From Vulcanimicrobiota bacterium (GTDB lineage Bacteria > Vulcanimicrobiota > Vulcanimicrobiia > Vulcanimicrobiales > Vulcanimicrobiaceae), in NCBI GenBank assembly GCA_013036105.1, contig JAAXCX010000017.1:1-38327 (forward strand): 38,327 nucleotides of DNA, read 5' to 3'. Positions 32,842-38,327 of the stretch are shown here, one piece after another. Position numbers and translations under genes: made by a program. The notes beneath the pieces were generated by a model, which worked only from the letters and a program-made list of their open reading frames with translations, made no database searches and was not told the DNA's origin. Position 1 is the stretch's first letter; each line of letters starts with the position of its first letter.

Positions 32842-33200
32842 TGAAACCCTACGTTGGTACGGTTTCGATCAAAGTCAAAGACCTGGACCGTGCCAAGGCG
32901 TTCTTCCTGGAGAACTTCGGCTGGGTTTGTACCGCCGACGTAACCAACGGAGATTACCGCTGGGTGAGCGTCGCTCCCAGCGAGAGCGGCCAAACGAGCA
33001 TCCATCTGTCGAAAGAAGACGGTGCCGGCGAGTTAACAAATGTCATGATCGAGTGCGACGACGTCGTAAAGACGGCGGAAGCGCTCAAGACGAAGGGCGT
33101 GAAGATCAGCGAAGAGCCGCGCGTGGAATCCTGGGGCGGCTGGGCGAAATTCAAGGATTCCGAAGGCAACGAGTTCGGCTTGCACCACGCCGTAAAGTAG
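32841..33200 (+). CDS. Glyoxalase/VOC family protein between nusG and rplK
   Basis: 119-aa single VOC module: VGTVSIKVKDLDRAKAFFLENFGWVCTAD, ESGQTSIHLSKEDG, NVMIECDDVVKTAEALKTKGVKI, WGGWAKFKDSEGNEFGLHHAVK. ATG 32841 overlaps the nusG stop (TGATG), so it is translationally coupled to nusG in a ribosomal operon, an unusual place. Substrate unknown. Confidence 0.87.
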   Translation: MKPYVGTVSIKVKDLDRAKAFFLENFGWVCTADVTNGDYRWVSVAPSESGQTSIHLSKEDGAGELTNVMIECDDVVKTAEALKTKGVKISEEPRVESWGGWAKFKDSEGNEFGLHHAVK

Positions 33201-33268
33201 AAACTTTCTCACGCGGAGCGACCCCGGTCGCGTGATGTATCAGGGGGAGTCTTTGAAAGGACGACAAC

Positions 33269-33694
33269 ATGGCAAAAAAAGTTGTGGGCAAAATCGGCCT
33301 GCAAATTCCGGCCGGCAAGGCCACTCCGGCGCCGCCAATCGGTCCGGCGCTCGGTCCATACAGCTTGAACATCATGGACTTCTGCAAGCAGTACAACGAA
33401 CGTACCGCATCGCAGTCGGGCATGATCATTCCGGTCGAGATTACCGTTTTCGAGGACCGCACGTTTACGTTTATCACGAAAACGCCGCCGGCCTCATTCC
33501 TCATTAAACAAGCCGCGAAGATCGAGTCGGGTTCCAAAGAGCCCAACCGCGATAAAGTCGGCAAGATCTCGCAAGCGCAAGTCGAGCAGATCGCCAAAAC
33601 GAAGATGCCCGACCTCAACGCCAACGACATCGATATGGCCAAGCGGATCATCGCAGGCACCGCCCGCTCGATGGGCGTGGAGGTCGAAGGCTGA
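33269..33694 (+). CDS. rplK: 50S ribosomal protein L11
   Basis: 141 aa: [76 protein letters not shown] and the C-terminal RNA-binding domain. AAAGGA before the ATG. Overlaps rplA (TGATG). Confidence 0.98.
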   Translation: MAKKVVGKIGLQIPAGKATPAPPIGPALGPYSLNIMDFCKQYNERTASQSGMIIPVEITVFEDRTFTFITKTPPASFLIKQAAKIESGSKEPNRDKVGKISQAQVEQIAKTKMPDLNANDIDMAKRIIAGTARSMGVEVEG

Positions 33695-34398
33695 TGGCGC
33701 GCACACACGGTAAGCGATTCGTCAATCTCGCGAAGAGCTACAATCCCGCAGAAGCCCTGGATACGGTTGCGGCCGTTTCGCTCGTGAAGAAAAACGCGAA
33801 CGCGAAATTCGACGAAACGATCGAAGCGCACATCCGGCTGGGCGTCGATCCGAAGAAGAGCGAACAGAACGTGCGCGGCACGGTTTTGCTTCCGCACGGA
33901 ACCGGACGCGCCGTTCGTGTCGTGGCTTTTGCTAAGGGCGACAAAGCCAAAGAGGCCGAAGCCGCGGGTGCAGATTTTGTCGGCGAACAGGATCTGATCG
34001 ATAAAATAAAAGGCGGTTTCGCCGACTTCGACGTCGCCGTAGCGACGCCGGACATGATGGGCCCGGTCGGTTCGCAGCTCGGACGCATCCTGGCGCAGAA
34101 GATGCCCAACCCGAAAGCCGGCACCGTTTCGCCGAACATCGGCGCGGCGGTGCGCGACATCAAGGCCGGTAAGGTGGAGTACCGCTTGGACAAAGCGTCG
34201 ATCGTTCACACGATCGTCGGCAAAGCCAGCTTCGAAGAAAACCAGCTGGCCGAGAACGTGACAACGCTGCTCGACGCGATTATTCGCGCCAAGCCCGCCG
34301 CTTCGAAAGGGACCTATCTTCGCAGCATAACGCTGACGAGCACGATGGGCCCGGGCGTGAAAGTCGATCCGAACAAAGTTCGAACAACGACCGCCTAG
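33694..34398 (+). CDS. rplA: 50S ribosomal protein L1
   Basis: 234 aa: [57 protein letters not shown] and [15 protein letters not shown]. Usually autoregulates the L11 operon by binding its mRNA. Confidence 0.98.
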   Translation: MARTHGKRFVNLAKSYNPAEALDTVAAVSLVKKNANAKFDETIEAHIRLGVDPKKSEQNVRGTVLLPHGTGRAVRVVAFAKGDKAKEAEAAGADFVGEQDLIDKIKGGFADFDVAVATPDMMGPVGSQLGRILAQKMPNPKAGTVSPNIGAAVRDIKAGKVEYRLDKASIVHTIVGKASFEENQLAENVTTLLDAIIRAKPAASKGTYLRSITLTSTMGPGVKVDPNKVRTTTA

Positions 34399-34404
34399 CC
34401 TCAG

Positions 34405-35070
34405 CTAGACGAGCAAGACTTTCCCCGACGCGAGATCGTAGACGGCGCCTACGAACTCGACGCCTTTGGCGGCGATGATCGGATCGGCTTTGAGCTTCGC
34501 GAGATTGGCGTGCACGTTTGCGATGGTCGCATTGTGCACCCAGTCTCCGGCGCTATGCTGCGTCGCTTTTGCAGACGGAGCGATCGCGGCGGCGAGTCCC
34601 TGAATATGTCCGGGAAACGTCGTGCCCTTGCCGACGAACTCGGTTGCAGCCTTCACCGCGCCGCAAGACGTGTGTCCGAGCACCATGACGAGCGTCGATT
34701 TGAGGACTGCGACCGCAAACTCGAGCGAGCCGATGCCGACCGGGTCGGCGAAATTCCCCGCCACGCGGACGACGAAAATGTCGCCCGGTTCGTGGTCGAA
34801 AACGGTTTCGACCGGAACCCGCGAGTCCGAACAGCCGAGCACGGCCGCGAACGGCGCCTGCCCGTTGGCCAACTGGGCGCGCTTGACCGATGCCGGCAAA
34901 CAGGCCGGCGTTCCGGCGACGAAGCGGGCGTTGCCCTTCATGAGCGCCTTAAGAGCGTCTGAAGCATTCACTGGGGCTTGCGAGTTCGCTGCCAGGGCGG
35001 GGGATTCCGCAGCGGTCAGGGCGACCGCGGCGGCGGACGAGAGCAAGAAGGAACGGCGATTTGTCTTCAT
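34405..35070 (-). CDS. Beta-class carbonic anhydrase, Tat-exported
   Basis: 221 aa from ATG 35070. The N-terminus MKTNRRSFLLSSAAAVALTAAESPALA is a twin-arginine signal peptide. Beta-CA motifs are AVLGCSDSRVPVETVFD (C80, D82, R84) and LVMVLGHTSCGAV (H133, C136), the zinc ligands and catalytic dyad. Hydrates CO2 outside the cytoplasm. It sits head-on to rplA between rplA and rplJ, breaking the usual rplKAJL run. Confidence 0.92.
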   Translation of the reverse strand: MKTNRRSFLLSSAAAVALTAAESPALAANSQAPVNASDALKALMKGNARFVAGTPACLPASVKRAQLANGQAPFAAVLGCSDSRVPVETVFDHEPGDIFVVRVAGNFADPVGIGSLEFAVAVLKSTLVMVLGHTSCGAVKAATEFVGKGTTFPGHIQGLAAAIAPSAKATQHSAGDWVHNATIANVHANLAKLKADPIIAAKGVEFVGAVYDLASGKVLLV

Positions 35071-35103
35071 AGCGCTTGCTTGGCTTAGGCTCATGTCGGG
35101 CCC

Positions 35104-35133
35104 TTGCGCCACCGGGCCGTCCTCTGTTATGAT
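35104..35133 (+). promoter_or_regulatory. Promoter of the rplJ-rplL operon
   Basis: TTGCGC (35104-35109), 18 bp, TATGAT (35128-35133), upstream of the L10 leader. Confidence 0.65.
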
Positions 35134-35139
35134 GGCCGA

Positions 35140-35246
35140 CGGCTCCGAAGACCGCAGCAGGGTCCGCCCTTAATACGCTGCAGAGGACGCACTCGAAGAC
35201 TTTTTGTGCGCGCCCTCCGGACGGATGGAGCGCGTTTTTGTTTTTT
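35140..35246 (+). ncRNA. Ribosomal protein L10 leader
   Basis: The segment GAAGACCGCAGCAGGGTCC..CTTAAT..CTGCAGAGGACGC has the look of the L10 leader that L10-(L12)4 binds to repress rplJL. A hairpin (CGCG, CTCC against GGAG, CGCG at about 35209-35234) followed by T-runs precedes the rplJ ribosome site and may be an attenuator. Confidence 0.75.
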
Positions 35247-35254
35247 GAGGAACG

Positions 35255-35782
35255 ATGCCGACAGCAAAAAAAGAAGCGGCGATTGCCGAACTCCAGCGCA
35301 AGCTCAAAGATTCGACCAATCTTTTTCTCACGGACTATACGGGACTGACGGTCGAGCAGATCACGCGCTTGCGCGGCGAGCTGCGCAAAGACGGCAGTTC
35401 GTATTCGGTCGTGAAGAACACGCTGTTTTCGATCGCCGCCGCCGATCTGGCGAAAACGCTTGAGAAGTATCTCGCCGGACCGACCGGCGTGGTTTTTGCC
35501 GGAGAAGATCCGGTGGCGCCGGCCAAGGCGCTCAAAACATTTTCGGACGACGTCAAAGCGATCGGCATCAAAGCGGCGTACATCGAAGGCCGCATCGTCG
35601 ACGCCAAAGAGGTTATGGTCCTCGCGTCGCTTCCTTCAAAACAAGAACTGATCGCAAAACTGGTCGGTTCGCTCGCCTCGCCGCTGCGCGGCTTGGTAAC
35701 GGTCCTCTCGGGAAATCAAAGCGGACTCGTCCGCGTGCTCAATGCTATCCGCGAGCAAAAAGCCGCGGCTACGAACGCTTAA
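35255..35782 (+). CDS. rplJ: 50S ribosomal protein L10
   Basis: 175 aa: AIAELQRKLKDSTNLFLTDYTGLTVEQITRLRGELRK, YSVVKNTLFSIAA, LAGPTGVVFAGEDPVAPAKAL. Anchors L12 to the stalk. GAGGA before ATG. Confidence 0.97.
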   Translation: MPTAKKEAAIAELQRKLKDSTNLFLTDYTGLTVEQITRLRGELRKDGSSYSVVKNTLFSIAAADLAKTLEKYLAGPTGVVFAGEDPVAPAKALKTFSDDVKAIGIKAAYIEGRIVDAKEVMVLASLPSKQELIAKLVGSLASPLRGLVTVLSGNQSGLVRVLNAIREQKAAATNA

Positions 35783-35800
35783 AGGAGAATTACACCTATC

Positions 35801-36175
35801 ATGGCAGTCGCCGAAATCATCGAAACCATTGATAAACTTACCGTGCTCGAGCTCGCCGATCTCGTCAAACAGCTCGAAGAAAAGTACGGCGTATCGGCCG
35901 CAGCTCCGGTTGCCATGATGGCCGCCGGCGCCGGTGCCGCTGCTGCCGCACCCGCGGCCGAGAAAACCGAGTTCGACGTCATTCTGACCGAGGCCGGGCC
36001 CGAGAAGATCAAAGTCATTAAGGCCGTGCGCGAACTCACGAGTCTGGGATTGACCGAAGCCAAAACCTTCGTGGAAAGTGCGCCCAAACCGGTGAAGGAA
36101 GGCGTTGCCAAAGACGAAGCCGAGGCCGTCAAAAAGAAACTCGAAGAAGCCGGCGCAAAAGTCGAAATCAAGTAG
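35801..36175 (+). CDS. rplL: 50S ribosomal protein L7/L12
   Basis: 124 aa: N-terminal dimer domain, Ala-rich hinge (residues about 35-50), C-terminal domain [41 protein letters not shown] before ATG. Ends the operon; a terminator follows. Confidence 0.98.
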   Translation: MAVAEIIETIDKLTVLELADLVKQLEEKYGVSAAAPVAMMAAGAGAAAAAPAAEKTEFDVILTEAGPEKIKVIKAVRELTSLGLTEAKTFVESAPKPVKEGVAKDEAEAVKKKLEEAGAKVEIK

Positions 36176-36193
36176 GGGCTCACCGAGGCCGAA

Positions 36194-36235
36194 TAAAAAG
36201 GGGAGGAGCGTTAGCCGTTCCTCTCTTTTTATTTT
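36194..36235 (+). terminator. Terminator after rplL
   Basis: AAAAAGGGGAGGAGCG, loop, CCGTTCCTCTCTTTTT forms an imperfect stem ending in a T-run. Confidence 0.8.
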
Positions 36236-36253
36236 CCTTGAAAGGTTTTCTGG

Positions 36254-36775
36254 ATGAATCCCGCCGCGCACGGACCGCCGCAGCCCTCAGTGTGGAATCA
36301 GCTGGCAATCTACGTCGTGATCGCCGCCATCGTGCTGTTCCGCTACTCGCGGCCGATGAAAATGAGCATCGTGCGGCTGTTCATCACGCCCGTGGTTTTC
36401 CTCGTGCTGACCGTCTTCAGCATCTGGGCATCGGAGCGGTTCAACCCCGCGCCGCCCCTCTGGATAGCGGCCGCCGTGCTCACCGGCATTGTTTTGGGCG
36501 TTCCGCTCGGGATCGCCATGTCGGCGCACCGGACGGTCCGCCGCACCGAGAAGCCGCACGTGATGTACGTGGAACCTTCTTGGATTACAGCGGTAATCTG
36601 GATCGGCGCGTTTATTTTGCGCGCCGTCATCCGGCTGTTGCTGCCGCAGGGAGTCGTGGCAACCGTCGTCGGCGATGGACTCGTGCTCTTCGGTATTTCG
36701 GCAATTTTAGCGTCTTACTGGGTCATCTATCGCAAGTTCCGCGCGCTTGACGAAGCGCCGGCGCAAGCAACGTAG
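36254..36775 (+). CDS. CcdC-like integral membrane protein
   Basis: 173 aa with five predicted membrane helices (near 15-30, 40-59, 69-90, 111-128 and 139-158). The loop YSRPMKMSIVRLFITPVVF and the IVLGVPLGIAMSAHRTVRR segment resemble CcdC/DUF1453 proteins. Function poorly known; a role in cytochrome c maturation is by family name only. Confidence 0.65.
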   Translation: MNPAAHGPPQPSVWNQLAIYVVIAAIVLFRYSRPMKMSIVRLFITPVVFLVLTVFSIWASERFNPAPPLWIAAAVLTGIVLGVPLGIAMSAHRTVRRTEKPHVMYVEPSWITAVIWIGAFILRAVIRLLLPQGVVATVVGDGLVLFGISAILASYWVIYRKFRALDEAPAQAT

Positions 36776-36786
36776 GAAAGGAAGAT

Positions 36787-37410
36787 ATGGGACAAGTGCA
36801 AGGCCGGCCGCGCTCGTACGGCATTTGGATTGTGTTGGCGGTCGTTGTCATCATCGTGATCATGATCGGTTCGACGTACAATAGCCTGGTGACCATGGAT
36901 CAATCGGTGCAGTCGCAGTGGGCTCAAGTGCAAAATCAATATCAGCGCCGCGCCGATCTCGTTCCCAACCTCGTTGCGACCGTCAAAGGCGCCGCGAACT
37001 TCGAGAAGAGCACCTACATCGCTGTTGCGCAAGCGCGGGCAAGCGTCGGTCAACTATCGCCCCAAGCAGTTGCCAATGCCGCCAACGATCCAAAAATAAT
37101 GGCGCAATTCTCGCAGGCGCAGAATAACTTGGGCTCGGCCCTTTCTCGCCTTTTGGTGACCGTCGAAAATTATCCGCAACTCAAAGCCACCGAGAATTTT
37201 CAGACGCTGCAGTCGCAGCTGGAAGGCACCGAAAACCGGATAGCGGTTGAACGCCGCCGTTACAACGAGCTGGCGCAGGCGTTTAACACCAAGCGCAACA
37301 CGTTTCCGACCGTCATGATCGCCGGGTTATTCGGCTCGCGTTTCAACGACAAAGCATATTTCCAAGCGGCAACAGGGGCCGAGAAAGCGCCGCAAGTCAA
37401 CTTCCCGTGA
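36787..37410 (+). CDS. LemA family protein
   Basis: 207 aa: one N-terminal membrane helix (IWIVLAVVVIIVIMIG), then YNSLVTMDQSVQSQWAQVQNQYQRRADLVPNLVATVKG, the LemA signature, with a helical periplasmic/outer domain. LemA genes are typically next to TPM-domain genes, as here. GAAAGGAAG before ATG. Confidence 0.93.
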   Translation: MGQVQGRPRSYGIWIVLAVVVIIVIMIGSTYNSLVTMDQSVQSQWAQVQNQYQRRADLVPNLVATVKGAANFEKSTYIAVAQARASVGQLSPQAVANAANDPKIMAQFSQAQNNLGSALSRLLVTVENYPQLKATENFQTLQSQLEGTENRIAVERRRYNELAQAFNTKRNTFPTVMIAGLFGSRFNDKAYFQAATGAEKAPQVNFP

Positions 37411-37790
37411 CAACAGTCGACCGCGGCCGGGTTCAGAAGGCGATCGATTCGGCCGAGCGCGGCACGACCGGGCGCGTTGCCGTACACATGATGCATCACG
37501 AAACGCCCGACGCGCTCGAGTCCGCACGCGAGCACCTGCACCGCGCCGAGCTGCACAAGCATCCGCACCGCAACGCGATCATCTTTCTGGTCGCGCCGAA
37601 GTCACGCCGCTTCGCGGTCTATGGCGACGAGGGTATTCATAAAATCGTCGGCGACCGTTTCTGGCAGGACGTCGTTGACGAGATGACGCCGCACCTCAAG
37701 AACGGCGATATGACCGCGGCGCTCGAGCACGGGATATCCCGCGCCGGCGAGCAGCTGCGCTTGCACTTTCCGCGGAACGACGCCTCGTGA
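37407..37790 (+). CDS. TPM-domain protein (short)
   Basis: 127 aa: AIDSAERGTTGRVAVHMMHHE, AIIFLVAPKSRRFAVYGDEGIHKIVGDRFWQDVVDEM resembles the TPM_phosphatase/YgcG-type domain without signal peptide. GTG 37407 overlaps the lemA stop. Probably cytoplasmic or membrane-peripheral partner of LemA. Confidence 0.8.
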   Translation: MTTVDRGRVQKAIDSAERGTTGRVAVHMMHHETPDALESAREHLHRAELHKHPHRNAIIFLVAPKSRRFAVYGDEGIHKIVGDRFWQDVVDEMTPHLKNGDMTAALEHGISRAGEQLRLHFPRNDAS

Positions 37791-38327
37791 TCGCCGCGTT
37801 CGTCCTGGCCGCGGCGCTAACGGCGCCTCCGCGCCCAACCGAGTACGTAACCGATAATGCGAACGCGCTCTCTTCGAGCACGATTACCAATCTGGACAAC
37901 GAGCTCCAGACATACGAGGACACAACCGGCCACCGCGTGATCGTCTGGATCGATCAGACGACGGGAGACGTTCCACTCGAGAATTTCACGATAAACGCGG
38001 CCGAGACGTGGAAAATCGGGCGCAAAGGCAAGGACGACGGCGCCATCTTGTTCTTGTTCATGAAAGACCGTAAGGCGCGCATCGAAGTCGGCTACGGCTT
38101 GGAGCCGGTGCTCACCGACGCGGCGTCGTTCCGCATCATCAACGACACGATCCGGCCGAAGATGCGAGCCGGCGAAACCGACGGCGCGGTGCAGGCCGGC
38201 GTCGATCAGATGCTCTTGACGATCACGCCATCGTTCAAAGAGAAGATCGGCCACACAGTCGCCGTGCCATCCGATAACAGCGACGAATTGCCGGGCGGCA
38301 CAATCGGTTCGATCATCCTCTTCATAC
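37787..38327 (+). CDS. TPM-domain secreted/membrane protein (C-terminus outside window)
   Basis: From GTG 37787: signal sequence IAAFVLAAALTAPPRP, then YVTDNANALSSSTITNLDNELQTYEDTTGHRVIVWI, GRKGKDDGAILFLFMKDRKARIEVGYGLEPVLTD, the YgcG/TPM fold. The frame runs off the right edge. Overlaps the previous TPM gene by 4 bp. Confidence 0.9.
   Translation, partial: MIAAFVLAAALTAPPRPTEYVTDNANALSSSTITNLDNELQTYEDTTGHRVIVWIDQTTGDVPLENFTINAAETWKIGRKGKDDGAILFLFMKDRKARIEVGYGLEPVLTDAASFRIINDTIRPKMRAGETDGAVQAGVDQMLLTITPSFKEKIGHTVAVPSDNSDELPGGTIGSIILFI

Noticed and set aside
1-38327. CRISPR array, transposase or phage structural genes
   Set aside because: No spaced direct repeats and no transposase, integrase or capsid-like proteins were found.

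Overview
The window is high-GC, densely coded bacterial chromosome. It carries RadA, a long co-directional housekeeping cluster, and the translation block rpmG-trnW-secE-nusG-rplK-rplA ... rplJ-rplL. The order pin/tram (yacL)-ispD-ispF-[gltX slot]-cysE-cysS-rlmB-sigH followed by rpmG-secE-nusG-L11-L1-L10-L12 is the one known from Firmicutes and relatives. The high GC, GTG starts, MEP-pathway genes, Tat-type Rieske protein and fatty-acid-kinase genes suggest a deep-branching Terrabacteria-type lineage. A candidate phylum such as Eremiobacterota (WPS-2) is my best guess. That placement is inference and was not tested.

Layout. 1-1161 (minus): radA, cut by the window edge. 1216-7398 (plus): cmk-plsC-ispH-polyprenyl synthase-a two-module GT-C membrane glycosyltransferase, all overlapping or nearly so. 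7437-11357: yebC, a PASTA-domain protein, rpe, thiL and a coiled-coil membrane protein. 11367-11558 (minus): rpmB. 11620-21710: a tightly coupled run fakA-plsX-fakB-hemW-yacL-ispD-ispF-(orphan GluRS C-terminal domain)-cysE-cysS-rlmB. 21828-22475: sigH, with its own sigma-70-type promoter and a terminator.

22540-31400 is an accessory island between sigH and rpmG, rich in tRNA genes. It holds a glyoxalase-like and a 2Fe-2S gene, an unusual class-II tRNA-Thr(TGT), a frameshifted HNH nuclease, and a Rieske gene split by about 0.75 kb of foreign DNA. Then come a DUF5069 gene, a lipoprotein, tRNA-Tyr with a duplicated 3' end (an integration scar), tRNA-Gly, small hypotheticals, a frameshifted PD-(D/E)XK nuclease, tRNA-Thr(GGT), an RsbW-GNAT fusion, a free-Met-sulfoxide reductase and tRNA-Arg. 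The two broken nuclease genes share the same GTGCCA-N6-TGGCAC dyad upstream, and each is followed codirectionally by a tRNA-Thr gene. This is the most unusual pattern in the window.

31407-36235 is the ribosomal/transcription block, with a glyoxalase-like gene spliced between nusG and rplK, a Tat carbonic anhydrase on the other strand, and an L10 leader. 36254-38327 holds a CcdC-like membrane protein, LemA and two TPM-domain proteins, the last cut by the window edge.

Functionally the left two-thirds couples isoprenoid supply (ispH, ispD, ispF, prenyl synthase) to membrane and lipid synthesis (plsC, plsX, FakA/FakB), surface glycosylation and translation factors.
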